This document shows, piece after piece, positions 35,367 to 44,318 of a stretch of 58,308 nucleotides of DNA. Each line of letters opens with the position of its first letter. Position 1 is the stretch's first letter. The DNA is from Sphingopyxis granuli NBRC 100800 (GTDB lineage: Bacteria; Pseudomonadota; Alphaproteobacteria; Sphingomonadales; Sphingomonadaceae), in contig NZ_BCUA01000018.1 in assembly GCF_001591045.1 (NCBI RefSeq), positions 1 to 58,308 of the forward strand, written 5' to 3'. A program made the translations under genes and the position numbers. Under the pieces are notes generated by a model. The model saw only the letters and a program-made list of their open reading frames with translations. It made no database searches and was not told the origin of the DNA.

Positions 35367-35924
35367 TCAGATCAGCGCCAGTTGCGCGACCGGCGCGAAA
35401 CTGGAGCGGTGATGCGGCGTCGCGCCCAGCCGGCGCAGCGCCGCGAGATGCTCCGCGGTACCATAACCCATGTTGCGTTCCCAGCCAAAGCCGGGAAAGT
35501 CGCGCGCCGCCGCGACCATGATGCGGTCGCGATGCTCCTTGGCGATGATGCTCGCGGCGGAGATGCATGGATGCAGCGCATCGCCGCCGATCACCGCGCG
35601 CGCGCGATAGCGCCATCGCGGCAGCCGGTTGCCGTCGACCAGCACCTCGTGCGGGTCGCAGCCGAGCGATTCGACCGCGCGCGTCATCGCAAGGAGGGTC
35701 GCCTGAAGGATGTTGATCGCGTCGATCTCGGTGACGCTCGCCTCGCCGACGCCCCAGCGGCAGCGCGCCTTGATCTGGACCTCCAGTTCTCCACGCCGCT
35801 TCGCGCTGAGCTTTTTCGAATCGTCGAGCCCGGCGATGCCGCCGTCGCACAGGATCACCGCCGCCGCGACCACCGGCCCCGCGAGCGGCCCGCGTCCGGC
35901 CTCGTCGACACCAACGATCAGCAT
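35367..35924 (-). CDS. rnhB: Ribonuclease HII
   Basis: RNase HII cuts the RNA strand of RNA-DNA hybrids and removes single ribonucleotides from DNA. The 185-residue protein begins [19 protein letters not shown], with the catalytic D and E of DEAGRG. It also has [22 protein letters not shown] and [15 protein letters not shown], which holds further metal ligands. rnhB lies beside ccrM in other alphaproteobacteria; here two genes separate them. The start codon directly follows a strong hairpin (35927-35948) that includes the ribosome-binding site. Confidence 0.94.
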   Translation of the reverse strand: MLIVGVDEAGRGPLAGPVVAAAVILCDGGIAGLDDSKKLSAKRRGELEVQIKARCRWGVGEASVTEIDAINILQATLLAMTRAVESLGCDPHEVLVDGNRLPRWRYRARAVIGGDALHPCISAASIIAKEHRDRIMVAAARDFPGFGWERNMGYGTAEHLAALRRLGATPHHRSSFAPVAQLALI

Positions 35925-36060
35925 GCCCCCTCCCGCTTGCGGGAGGGGCAGCGAGACTTGCGAGCTTGCTCGCTAGTCGCAGCGGGGTGGGCCATCTCGG
36001 TGGCGAAAACTCGCTTCGCTCGCACCCACGCCTGGCCCCGCCCGCTTGCGGAAAGGAGGC
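35925..36060. repeat. Repeat-derived leader of rnhB with ribosome-site hairpin
   Basis: A perfect 10-bp stem, cccctcccgc (35927-35936) and gcgggagggg (35939-35948), ends two bases before the rnhB start codon. On the rnhB mRNA the purine-rich GGGAGGGG that would bind the ribosome is the start-proximal arm. A second dyad around gcgagcttgctcgc (about 35960-35973) follows, and the remainder resembles a common sphingomonad intergenic repeat. No gene is seen. Confidence 0.6.
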
Positions 36061-37206
36061 TCATAGCCGCCACGGCGGATACCTCCGATACTCGCCCGCC
36101 TGATAGAGGCACAGGCTATTACCGGCGGGATCGGTCAGCCGCGCCTCGCGCCAGCCCCATTCCTCGTCGCGCGGCATGTGGTCGAAGCGCACCCCGCGCC
36201 GCGCGAGATAGGCAACCCAGGCGTCGAGCGCGCCGCTTTCGAGATAGGTCGTCGCGCCGCCCGCTGCCGCGGTCTCCCCGACATGGATCGACAGGGTGAC
36301 GCCGTTCACCGCCTCGAAGCGTGCATAGCCGTTCGCGGGACTGTCAACGATCTGCGTCAGACCCATCAACTTGTAGAAGGCGAGCGAGGCCGCATAATCC
36401 CGCGTCGGCAGCGTGAACTGATTGAGAGCGGGGCCGGTGAACAGCCCGTCGTTGCGTACCGCCTGCTGCCCCATCGGGCCATGACCTTCGCCCAGCCCCG
36501 GCGCGGCGAGCAGCGACAGGCGCACGAAATCGCGCGCGCGCGCGATCGCGGGCTCCAGCGGCATGCCCTGCGCCAGCCCCGTCGCGATCGCGCTCGCCAG
36601 CGTGCAGCCGGTGCCATGGGTGTGCGGCGTGTCGATCCGCGGCGCCTCCCAGCGCGCGACCTCGCCCGCGTCGGGTTCGATCAGGCGATCGGTCACCGTG
36701 TCGCCGTCGCCATGACCGCCCTTGGCGAGCAAGGCGCAACCGTGCGCGAGCACCGCCGCCTCACCGCCGAGCGCCGCCAGTTCATCGCGGTTCGGCGTCG
36801 CGACCGTCGCGCGATCGAGCAGCGCCTCGAAGGCGCGAATCGTCGCCGCATCGGCGAGCGCCGATCCGCTGGTCGCGACCATCACCGGATCGAAGACCAC
36901 CGCCGCACCGGCGAGGTCGGGCCGCGCAAGCCGGTCGGCAACCGCCGCCGCGGTCTGTGCGCTGCCGATCATGCCGATCTTGACCGCATCGACGCCGATG
37001 TCGGCCGTGACGCTGTCGATCTGCATCAGCACCATCTCGGCGGGAACCGCATGGACGCCCTGCACGCCCATCGTGTTCTGCGCGGTGATCGCGGCGATCG
37101 CGGTCATCGCATGGCCGCCGAGCATCGTCACCGTCTTGATATCGGCCTGAATCCCGGCGCCGCCGCCGCTGTCGGAACCGGCGATGATCAGGACGCGCGC
37201 GGTCAT
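36061..37206 (-). CDS. thiD: ThiD (HMP/HMP-P kinase) fused to a VOC-family domain
   Basis: This is a 381-residue protein with two parts. Residues 1 to about 260 are a hydroxymethylpyrimidine/phosphomethylpyrimidine kinase for thiamine synthesis: LIIAGSDSGGGAGIQAD, AITAQNTMGV, VKIGMIGS, FDPVMVATSG and HTHGTGCTLASAIA are all present. From about residue 270 (NQFTLPTRDYAASLAFYKLMGL) a glyoxalase/VOC-like domain follows (ARFEAVNGVTLSIHVG, LTDPAGNSLCLYQAGEYR). No stop codon or frame change separates them. The ATG at 37206 starts the ThiD motif. A DUF1272 gene lies directly upstream. The role of the added domain is unknown. Confidence 0.88.
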   Translation of the reverse strand: MTARVLIIAGSDSGGGAGIQADIKTVTMLGGHAMTAIAAITAQNTMGVQGVHAVPAEMVLMQIDSVTADIGVDAVKIGMIGSAQTAAAVADRLARPDLAGAAVVFDPVMVATSGSALADAATIRAFEALLDRATVATPNRDELAALGGEAAVLAHGCALLAKGGHGDGDTVTDRLIEPDAGEVARWEAPRIDTPHTHGTGCTLASAIATGLAQGMPLEPAIARARDFVRLSLLAAPGLGEGHGPMGQQAVRNDGLFTGPALNQFTLPTRDYAASLAFYKLMGLTQIVDSPANGYARFEAVNGVTLSIHVGETAAAGGATTYLESGALDAWVAYLARRGVRFDHMPRDEEWGWREARLTDPAGNSLCLYQAGEYRRYPPWRL

Positions 37207-37228
37207 CGGACGAACCCGAATATCGAAA

Positions 37229-37459
37229 TCATCGTGCGCCCGGATGCCGCCGCTCGGTCGAGGCCGGGAACTTCGCCAGTGCCGCCCCTTCGCGCAACGG
37301 CCGGTCGAGCAGGTCGCCGCCGCAATTGGGACAGCGCTCGTCGAGTTTATCGGCACAGGTCGCGCAGAATGTGCATTCGAACGAGCAGATGAACGCGCCG
37401 TGGATATCGGCGGGCAGGTCGCGGCCGCAGCGTTCGCAATCGGGGCGCATTTCCAGCAT
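37229..37459 (-). CDS. DUF1272 small zinc-ribbon protein
   Basis: This is a 76-residue protein. Cysteine pairs CERCG, FICSFECTFCATC and CPNCGGDL form a likely double zinc-binding ribbon, and the MLEMRPDCERC start and RCPNCGGDL are typical of DUF1272. No function is established. The ATG at 37459 is selected by the family start. It lies 22 bases before the ThiD-VOC gene, so the two are probably co-transcribed. Confidence 0.85.
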   Translation of the reverse strand: MLEMRPDCERCGRDLPADIHGAFICSFECTFCATCADKLDERCPNCGGDLLDRPLREGAALAKFPASTERRHPGAR

Positions 37460-37475
37460 ATGATTGTTCCTTAAC

Positions 37476-37570
37476 TTCCGTTTGCCCCGAGCTTGATCGA
37501 AGGGGGCCATTTTTCCTTCCCCGCTCTTAGAGAGAAGAACGGTGCTTCGACAAGCTCGGCACGAACGGAA
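37476..37570. repeat. Diverged inverted-repeat pair between glmM and the DUF1272 gene
   Basis: The right arm (37541-37568, ggtgcttcgacaagctcggc followed by acgaacgg) is a variant of the arms at 6487-6568. The left arm near 37476-37507 is a weaker reverse-complement match with gccccgagcttgatcgaag. It lies just after the glmM stop codon and before the DUF1272 gene start. Confidence 0.6.
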
Positions 37571-37582
37571 ACAAAAAAGCTT

Positions 37583-38920
37583 CTATTCCGCCGCGACGCG
37601 CACCGCGTCGCAGATCATGTCGACGACCCGCTCCACCTGTCCGGCGTCGTCGCCCTCGGCCATCACCCGGATGACGGGCTCGGTGCCCGAGGCGCGGATC
37701 ACCAGTCGGCCCCTGTCCGCCAGCATCGCCTCGCCCTCGGCGATCGCCGCCGCGACCTGCGCATCCTCGAGCGGTTTGCCACCCGCGAAGCGCACATTCT
37801 TCAGCAATTGCGGCACCGGGTCGAACTGGTGGAGCAGTGCGCTCGCCGGCTTGCCGCTCGTGACCAGTTCCGCCAGCACCTGAAGCGCGGCGAGCGTGCC
37901 GTCGCCGGTCGTCGCATGGTCCGACAGGATCATATGCCCCGACTGCTCGCCGCCGACGTTGAACCCGCCCTCGCGCATCCGTTCGAGGACATAGCGGTCG
38001 CCGACCTTGGTGCGGTCGAGCCGCAGCCCCTCGCCTTCGAGGAAGCGCTCGAGGCCGAGGTTGGACATCACCGTCGCGACGATGCCGCCGCCCTTCAGCC
38101 GCCCCTGCCGCGCCCAACTCGCGCCGATCAGCGCCATGATCTGGTCGCCGTCGACGATCGCGCCCGCTTCGTCGACGACGATCAGCCGGTCGGCGTCCCC
38201 GTCGAGCGCGATGCCGATGTCGGCACCGCTCGCCACCACCGTTTCCTGCAACAGGCCCGGCGCGGTCGAACCGCATTTGTCGTTGATATTCGTGCCGTTG
38301 GGGGTGACGCCGACCGCGATCACGTCGGCGCCGAGTTCCCAGAACACCGTCGGCGCGCTGTTGTACGCCGCGCCATTGGCGCAATCGAGCACGATCTTCA
38401 GCCCGTCGAGGCGCACCGCGGGCGGCAGACTGTTCTTCACCGCGTGGATATAGCGCCCCCGCGCGTCCTCGATGCGCTTGGCGCGCCCGATGTGCGCCGG
38501 CGCGGCGAGCGGCGGCTCGCTGGCGAGCAGCCGCTCGATCGCCGCCTCGTCGGCGTCGGACAGCTTGTAGCCGTCGGGGCCGAACAGCTTGATGCCATTG
38601 TCGTGGAACGGATTGTGGCTGGCGGAGATCATCACGCCCAGGTCGGCGCGCATCGACGGGGTCAGCATCGCGACCGCGGGCGTCGGCATCGGCCCGACCT
38701 GCACCACGTCCATCCCGACGCTGGTGAATCCCGCAACCAGCGCATTTTCCAGCATATAACCCGACAGGCGCGTGTCCTTGCCGATCACCACGCGGTGCTT
38801 GTGCGTCCCGCGCAGGAAATGCGCCCCCGCCGCCATGCCGACGCGCATCGCGACCTCGACGGTCATCGGAACCTGGTTGGTCAGCCCGCGAATGCCGTCG
38901 GTCCCGAAAAACTTGCGCAT
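37583..38920 (-). CDS. glmM: Phosphoglucosamine mutase
   Basis: GlmM interconverts glucosamine-6-phosphate and glucosamine-1-phosphate, the step between GlmS and GlmU. The 445-residue protein begins [12 protein letters not shown] and has the phosphoserine loop [15 protein letters not shown], the metal-binding [16 protein letters not shown] for sugar binding, and the phosphate-binding [14 protein letters not shown] near the end. A GGAGGTG site precedes the start. It is divergent from the symporter gene. Confidence 0.97.
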   Translation of the reverse strand: MRKFFGTDGIRGLTNQVPMTVEVAMRVGMAAGAHFLRGTHKHRVVIGKDTRLSGYMLENALVAGFTSVGMDVVQVGPMPTPAVAMLTPSMRADLGVMISASHNPFHDNGIKLFGPDGYKLSDADEAAIERLLASEPPLAAPAHIGRAKRIEDARGRYIHAVKNSLPPAVRLDGLKIVLDCANGAAYNSAPTVFWELGADVIAVGVTPNGTNINDKCGSTAPGLLQETVVASGADIGIALDGDADRLIVVDEAGAIVDGDQIMALIGASWARQGRLKGGGIVATVMSNLGLERFLEGEGLRLDRTKVGDRYVLERMREGGFNVGGEQSGHMILSDHATTGDGTLAALQVLAELVTSGKPASALLHQFDPVPQLLKNVRFAGGKPLEDAQVAAAIAEGEAMLADRGRLVIRASGTEPVIRVMAEGDDAGQVERVVDMICDAVRVAAE

Positions 38921-39029
38921 GGCACCTCCGCTTCCTAATCGTCGGGATCAGACGCGAGCCCATCCCGCACAACCGGGACGGCCCTAAGTCACCCATTTTT
39001 GCTTGGCAAGCGGGCCAGGGGGTTTGAAC

Positions 39030-40280
39030 GTGAAATCGGCATGGATCATCCTTTCGGCGCTGGTCGCCGGGATGCTGCTGGGGATCGGCATCGAAGGCGT
39101 TTCGCCGTCGGCGGCGCAGGCGTCGTTGCCGTTCGTCGAACCGTTCGGAACGCTGTGGCTCAACGCGCTCAAGATGACGATCATTCCGCTGATCGTCGCG
39201 CTGCTGATCACCGGCATCACCGCGACCGCCGACGCCGCGCGCGCCGGGGCGCTCGCCGCGCGCGCGGTGATGACCTTCCTCGGCGCCATCTTCCTGTCGG
39301 GGCTGATGTCGCTGATCATGACCCCGTTGCTGATCGAGCTGTTCCCGCTGTCGGCAGAGGCCGCCGCGGCGCTGCGCCACGGGCTCGGCGGCACGGCGCA
39401 GACCGCACCCTCGCCGACCTTCGGCGATTTCCTGCTGTCGCTGATCCCGACCAACCCGATCGCGGCGGCGGCCGAGACGGCGGTGCTGCCGCTGATCGTC
39501 TTCACCACCATCTTCGCCTTCGCGATCACCCGCATCGGCGAAGCGCAGCGCGCCCTGCTGTCGAACCTGTTCAAGGCGCTGGGCGACGCGATGCTCGTCG
39601 TCATCGGCTGGGTGCTAGCGCTCGCGCCCTTCGGCGTCTTCGCGCTCGGCTATGCGCTCGCGGTCAAGGCGGGGGTCGCCGCGTTCGGCGGGCTGGTCCA
39701 TTATGTGCTGATCGTGTCGGGCATCGGGGTATGCTGCGTCGTGCTGGGGCTGCTGCTCGCCTGGCTCGCCGTCGGAGTGCCGCTGCCGCGCTTCGTCCGC
39801 GCGATGGTGCCGACGCTGGCGGTGGCGATCAGCACGCAAAGCTCGCTCGCCTGCCTGCCCGCGATGCTCCAGGCGTCGGCCGAACTGGGCGTGCCGCCGA
39901 AAAAGGCCGACATCGTGCTGCCGCTCGCGGTCGCGCTGTTCCGCTTCACCAGCACTGCGATGAACCTGGCGGTCGTCGTCTATATCGCCTGGCTGTTCGG
40001 GATCGGGCTGACGCCGTGGACGATGGCGGTCGGCCTCGCGGTTGCGATGGCGGCGGCGCTGTCGTCGGTCAGCCTGCCCGGGTCGATCAGCTATGTGACC
40101 TCGATCGCCCCGATCGCGGTGTCGATGGGCGTGCCCGTCGCGCCGCTGGGGCTGCTCGTCGCGGTCGAGACCTTCCCCGACATCTTCCGCACTATCGGCA
40201 ACGTCGTCGGCGACGTCGCCGCCACCAAATTCGCCGCCGACCGGGTCGACGACGCACCCGCAGAAGGAGTTTCGCCATGA
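39030..40280 (+). CDS. Dicarboxylate/amino acid:cation symporter (DAACS family)
   Basis: This is a 416-residue membrane transporter of the GltP/DctA type, with eight or more hydrophobic segments and two hairpin loops. [22 protein letters not shown] and [17 protein letters not shown] are typical, the latter corresponding to the serine-rich hairpin, and [20 protein letters not shown] to the substrate-binding helix. The start is taken as GTG at 39030, since aggggg lies about eight bases upstream. The stop codon overlaps the start of the next gene (ATGA). Whether it carries glutamate, aspartate or C4 acids is not clear. Confidence 0.88.
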   Translation: MKSAWIILSALVAGMLLGIGIEGVSPSAAQASLPFVEPFGTLWLNALKMTIIPLIVALLITGITATADAARAGALAARAVMTFLGAIFLSGLMSLIMTPLLIELFPLSAEAAAALRHGLGGTAQTAPSPTFGDFLLSLIPTNPIAAAAETAVLPLIVFTTIFAFAITRIGEAQRALLSNLFKALGDAMLVVIGWVLALAPFGVFALGYALAVKAGVAAFGGLVHYVLIVSGIGVCCVVLGLLLAWLAVGVPLPRFVRAMVPTLAVAISTQSSLACLPAMLQASAELGVPPKKADIVLPLAVALFRFTSTAMNLAVVVYIAWLFGIGLTPWTMAVGLAVAMAAALSSVSLPGSISYVTSIAPIAVSMGVPVAPLGLLVAVETFPDIFRTIGNVVGDVAATKFAADRVDDAPAEGVSP

Positions 40281-41272
40281 AATACCGCACGCTCGGCAAC
40301 GGCCTGACCGTCTCCGCCATCGGCATCGGCTGCATGCCGATGATCAAGGGCGGCAACATCCTCTACGGCGAGAACGCCGACATCGACGAATCGACGCGGA
40401 CGATCCATCGCGCGATCGACCTGGGCGTGACCTTCTTCGACACCGCCGAAATCTATGGTCCCTTCAGCAACGAGGAACTGCTCGGCGAAGCGATCCGGGG
40501 CAAGCGCGCGGGACTCGTCATCGCGACCAAGTTCGGCTTCCGCTTCGAAGGTCAGCGGATCACCGGGGTCGACGGCAGCCCCGCCAACGCCCGCCGCGCC
40601 TGCGAAGGATCGCTGCGGCGGCTCGGCATCGACACGATCGACCTCTTCTACCAGCACCGCGTCGACCCGGCCGTGCCGATCGAGGAAACCGTCGGCGGCA
40701 TGATGGAGCTGGTGGCGGAAGGCAAGGTCCGCCACATCGCCTTGTCCGAGGCCGGCCCCGGAACGCTGCGCCGCGCCGCAAAGGCCGCGCCGATCACCGC
40801 CCTCCAGAGCGAATATTCGATCTGGGAGCGCGACGTGGAGGAGGAAATCCTGCCCGTCTGCCGCGAGCATGGCATCGGCTTCATCCCTTATTCGCCGCTC
40901 GGCCGCGGCTTCCTGACCGGCAGCGTACGCAGTCGCGACGACCTGCCCGAGCAGGACTGGCGCCGCAACGACCCGCGCTATTCGGACGAGAATCTGCCCG
41001 CGAACCTGCGGATCGTCGATGCGATCGCGGCGGTCGCGGCGCGGCATGGCGTCTCGAACGCGCAGGTCGCGCTCGCCTGGCTGCTCGCGCAGGGCGACGA
41101 CATCGTGCCGATCCCCGGCACCAAGCGCCGCGTGACGATGGAGGACAGCGTCGGCGCGGCCGACCTGACGCTGACCGCCGCCGACCTCGCCGCCATCGCC
41201 GCAGCAGCGCCGCGCGGCGGCACCAGCGGCCCGCGCTACGGCGAACAGGGCATGCGGATGGTGCGGCTTTAG
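40277..41272 (+). CDS. Aldo/keto reductase
   Basis: This is a 331-residue NADPH-dependent oxidoreductase. Family features are [31 protein letters not shown] with catalytic Asp and Tyr, VIATKFGF with the catalytic lysine, [10 protein letters not shown] with histidine, and [12 protein letters not shown]; the C-terminal [10 protein letters not shown] should bind NADP. It is close to the subgroup that includes YakC and plant perakine reductase-like enzymes. A good aaggag site lies upstream, and the gene overlaps the symporter stop, implying a two-gene operon. The substrate is unknown. Confidence 0.9.
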   Translation: MKYRTLGNGLTVSAIGIGCMPMIKGGNILYGENADIDESTRTIHRAIDLGVTFFDTAEIYGPFSNEELLGEAIRGKRAGLVIATKFGFRFEGQRITGVDGSPANARRACEGSLRRLGIDTIDLFYQHRVDPAVPIEETVGGMMELVAEGKVRHIALSEAGPGTLRRAAKAAPITALQSEYSIWERDVEEEILPVCREHGIGFIPYSPLGRGFLTGSVRSRDDLPEQDWRRNDPRYSDENLPANLRIVDAIAAVAARHGVSNAQVALAWLLAQGDDIVPIPGTKRRVTMEDSVGAADLTLTAADLAAIAAAAPRGGTSGPRYGEQGMRMVRL

Positions 41273-41704
41273 ACTCTGATGACTTTGGATTGCCCCACTC
41301 CGTCATTGCGACCCCGGACCTGATCCGGGGGAAGCAATCCGGGGCGGTTTACGCTACTCTGGATTGCCGCGCGGCTTCGCCGCTCGCAATGACGAGGCCG
41401 TCTGATGTCATCATGGTCTATGGTCTGTGGGGATTCAGTTTTTCCGCAAAACAAAGCCACGTGCTCCCGCGAAGGCGGGAGCCCAGAGCGGATGAAATCA
41501 GGGTTTGCGTCCCACCGCACTGGGTCCCCGCCTGCGCGGGGACACGCCCCTATGCGTCCGCAAGCACCCAAATCCCCACAGGCCCTAGGACGGACTCGTC
41601 ATTGCGACCCTGGCAAAAGCCGGGGAGAGCAATCTCCCGCTATCGGTATCGCGGGACGATGGCTGGAGATCGCTTCGTCGCTACGCAAGCGGGTCGATCC
41701 AATG
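41273..41704. repeat. 432-base intergenic stretch made of palindromic repeats
   Basis: No gene is visible. Two copies of the cgtcattgcga family lie at 41301-41394 and about 41597-41700. Between them are hairpins gctcccgc/gcgggagc (41463-41482) and gtccccgc/gcggggac (41524-41543). The stretch lies between convergent genes, so it may also stop transcription from both sides. Confidence 0.7.
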
Positions 41705-42268
41705 TCACCGAGGGGTCCCCAACCCCTTCAGGTGCGTGTCGAGCCGTTCGGTCAGCGCGTCGACCTTGTCCATCAGCTCGGCGATGCGCATCTGGTCGAT
41801 CTTCTCGTGCAGCCGCATGATCTCCAGTTCGGCGCGCAGGTTGATCTCGTAATCGAGCTTTTCGGTGAGCCGGTCCTTTGCCGCCTGCCGGTTCTGGCTC
41901 ATCATGATGACCGGCGCCTGCACCGCCGCGAGCATCGACAGCATCAGGTTGAGAAAGATGAACGGATAGGGGTCGAAGGCGAGCCCCAGCCGGTCGAGCG
42001 CCTTCGAATTGATCAGCATCCATACGAACAGCACGCATGAAAAGGCGATGATGAAGCGCCACGACCCGCCCACCGCCGCGACCCGGTCGGCCAGCCGCTC
42101 GCCGAAGCCCGGCCGCGTCGCGCCGTCATCGGCCTCGCCGATCGACTGGCTCGTCGGCGAGCGCTCGGCGATCGATCGGATCACCCGTTGCTCGGCCCGG
42201 TCGAGTTCGTCATAGGCGCAGCCGAGCAGGCGCAGCGACAGGTCGGACATTCTTTCGTCGCTGTTCAC
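41705..42268 (-). CDS. DUF1003 membrane protein
   Basis: This is a 187-residue protein matching DUF1003. Two membrane segments (WRFIIAFSCVLFVWMLI and FIFLNLMLSMLAAVQAPVIMM) carry the signature DPYPFIFLNLMLS and MMSQNRQAAKDR. A long charged helix (DYEINLRAELEIMRLHEKIDQMRIAELMDKVD, coiled-coil-like) follows. I prefer the GTG at 42268, with GAGGG upstream; ATG at 42250 is an alternative. It follows NnrU by seven bases. No function is established. Confidence 0.82.
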   Translation of the reverse strand: MNSDERMSDLSLRLLGCAYDELDRAEQRVIRSIAERSPTSQSIGEADDGATRPGFGERLADRVAAVGGSWRFIIAFSCVLFVWMLINSKALDRLGLAFDPYPFIFLNLMLSMLAAVQAPVIMMSQNRQAAKDRLTEKLDYEINLRAELEIMRLHEKIDQMRIAELMDKVDALTERLDTHLKGLGTPR

Positions 42269-42275
42269 CGCGCCC

Positions 42276-42977
42276 TCACCCGATCCAGCGCCAGATGCCC
42301 GCCGCCATGAAGCCGAGCGCGCCGTGCGCCCAGGTCGCGGCGAGCCACAGCACGAAGCCGCCGGCCAGCGCATGCGCGCGCGGGATCGCGTCGCCCCAGG
42401 GGGTGACGCCCGCGACCTGCCGCGCGAAGGGAACGAAGCTGGTGCGCGCCGCCCAGTGCCGCCACGCATCGCCCATCAGCCGCGCCTTCTTCCCATCCTG
42501 CCCCGCCGAACCGACGAGCGCGAGAAAGGCGATCGCCGCCGACAGCACGAGTTGCCCCGGCGTCGGCATGACGAGCGCATGGGCGAGCGCCCACAGTGCA
42601 AAGCCCCACATCATCGGGTGCCGCGTGATCGCGAAGACGCCGCGCGGCGCCTTCTGCGCGGCAAAGGCGGCGCCGGGCGCGGGCAGCGCCGGATTGCCGA
42701 TCAGCGATCCCATGAACAGGATGCTCGCGACCAGCACCAGCAGCGACGCCAGCGCCCATAACGGATCGTCGACGGCCCACAGCGGCGGTTCGGGCGGCAT
42801 GCCGCGCCACGCTTGCACGACCATCGCCAGCGTCGCGAAGGCGACGACCGAATAGACGATCTGGAAACCGCGCGAGCCGAGCCGCCCGGCCAGCGGGTCG
42901 CGCAGCGGATGCGAGAGCAGGAGGTGCGAACCGACGAAGAGCACGCAGGTCGTGATCAACAGCGACATCGGTTCCAC
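42276..42977 (-). CDS. NnrU-family membrane protein
   Basis: This is a 233-residue protein with about six membrane segments. HLLLSHPLRDPLAGRLG near the start and FAITRHPMMWGFALWALAH in the middle are NnrU signatures; the latter resembles methyltransferase-like membrane proteins. NnrU was named from denitrification gene clusters, but no denitrification gene is near. The start may be GTG at 42977, with aggaggga upstream, or ATG at 42968. It is probably co-transcribed with the DUF1003 gene. Confidence 0.85.
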   Translation of the reverse strand: MEPMSLLITTCVLFVGSHLLLSHPLRDPLAGRLGSRGFQIVYSVVAFATLAMVVQAWRGMPPEPPLWAVDDPLWALASLLVLVASILFMGSLIGNPALPAPGAAFAAQKAPRGVFAITRHPMMWGFALWALAHALVMPTPGQLVLSAAIAFLALVGSAGQDGKKARLMGDAWRHWAARTSFVPFARQVAGVTPWGDAIPRAHALAGGFVLWLAATWAHGALGFMAAGIWRWIG

Positions 42978-43016
42978 GGGGTCGGTCTCCCTCCTGCGCG
43001 CCCTGCCGGCGCTACG

Positions 43017-44318
43017 TCATCGATCGTAGGCCTTGGGCAGCGCCCCTTCCTGCGGCGTGGCATAGCGATCGCGCAACCGGTCCTGCCGCGTCGTCAACGA
43101 CTGGCGCTTGCCATCGATCCAGATCGCCGTCGGGCGGCTGCCGAGTTCGAGCGGGTCGCGGTCCCAGATCACCACGTCGCCGACCCGGCCGGGTTTCAGC
43201 GACCCGATGGCGCCGTCCATGCCGATCGCGCGCGCCGGGGCGCTGCTGATCGCGGCAAAGGCCTGGTCCCAGCTCAGCCCGCTGGCTCCCGGCTGGCGGG
43301 TGAGCGCCACCAGATTGCCAGCATATTGCGTCGTATACCCCATTTTGTGCGCATCGTCGTCGTCGAACACGCCGACCGACACGTCGATCCCCGCCGCCTT
43401 CAGCCGTCCTGCGTTCGACTGCGTCGCGCCCAGCCGCTCGAAGCTGTCGGGCAGGTCGCTGAGCGGCGACAGGATCACCGGCACCTTCGCGGCGGCGATC
43501 TGCGGCGCCACCAGCCATCCCTCGGTCGCGCCGACGAGGACGAGCTTCAGCGCCGGGAAATCGCTCTTGAGCCCCAGCACGTTCAATATGTCGGCGGCGC
43601 GGTCGACGCGCACGAACAGCGGCGTCGTGCCGTCGATCACCCGTACCAGCGCATCGGCGTCGGCGCGCTGGATCATCGCGTCATTGCCCCATTCGGCGAG
43701 CGCCGCGGGATTGCGCGCATAGCTGCGCGCCGCGAGCAATTGTTCGCGGAACAGCAGGAAGGTCGCGGCGCGGCTGCCACCCGCCTTTGCCGATCCGTCC
43801 TCGCCGAAGGCGACGAACTGCAAGGCGCGGGGCCGCGTCACCATGGCCATGTCGTCGCCCAGGTCGACGACGGCGCCCTGCCCCGCGAACAGGTTGCTGC
43901 TGCCGCTCGGCGCGACGATCGCGCGGGTGACGCCCGCGGCGCGGTTCACCGCGACCGGCGAGCCCATCGGGTTGAGCGCGGGCGCGATGTCGAGCCCGGC
44001 CGAAAAGCGCGTGCGCGCCGCGGCGCGGTCGTTGGTGCCCGGCACGGCATCGACCTCGACCAGCCCGACGCGGCTGAACGCCGCGACGATCCCCGGCGTC
44101 ACATAGCGGCCGCCGGCGTCGACCGCCTCTACCCCTGCGGGAACGGCGACACCCGCGCCGGCCGCGACGACCTTGCCGGCGCGCACGACGACGGTGCCGC
44201 CCTCGATCGGCGCGCTGCCGTCGCCGACGACGAGCTTCGCGTTGGTGATCGCGACATCCTGCGCCGCGACGGGCGAAGCCGCCACGATGGCGACGGAAAG
44301 CAGAAGCGCGCGCATCAT
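43017..44318 (-). CDS. Degenerate amidohydrolase-superfamily protein, exported
   Basis: This is a 433-residue exported protein (MMRALLLSVAIVAASPVAAQ signal). The fold is recognisable by the N-terminal composite sheet (VAITNAKLVVGDG), TPGIV, and the C-terminal GSLKPGRVGDVVIWDRDPLE. The HxH that should hold metal after TPGI is missing; F81-S82-R83 occupies its place. The usual amidohydrolase reaction is therefore doubtful. It overlaps the upstream lipoprotein amidohydrolase gene by four bases, so the two may form a complex in which this one is a non-catalytic partner. Confidence 0.8.
   Translation of the reverse strand: MMRALLLSVAIVAASPVAAQDVAITNAKLVVGDGSAPIEGGTVVVRAGKVVAAGAGVAVPAGVEAVDAGGRYVTPGIVAAFSRVGLVEVDAVPGTNDRAAARTRFSAGLDIAPALNPMGSPVAVNRAAGVTRAIVAPSGSSNLFAGQGAVVDLGDDMAMVTRPRALQFVAFGEDGSAKAGGSRAATFLLFREQLLAARSYARNPAALAEWGNDAMIQRADADALVRVIDGTTPLFVRVDRAADILNVLGLKSDFPALKLVLVGATEGWLVAPQIAAAKVPVILSPLSDLPDSFERLGATQSNAGRLKAAGIDVSVGVFDDDDAHKMGYTTQYAGNLVALTRQPGASGLSWDQAFAAISSAPARAIGMDGAIGSLKPGRVGDVVIWDRDPLELGSRPTAIWIDGKRQSLTTRQDRLRDRYATPQEGALPKAYDR

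Noticed and set aside
38999..40276. Continuation of the aldo/keto reductase frame upstream through the symporter gene
   Set aside because: The upstream part is arginine-rich out-of-frame symporter sequence; the reductase starts at 40277 with a good ribosome site.
41273..41704. CRISPR array or insertion sequence in the repeat-rich gap
   Set aside because: The repeats are palindromic and irregularly spaced, with no constant repeat-spacer order and no transposase.
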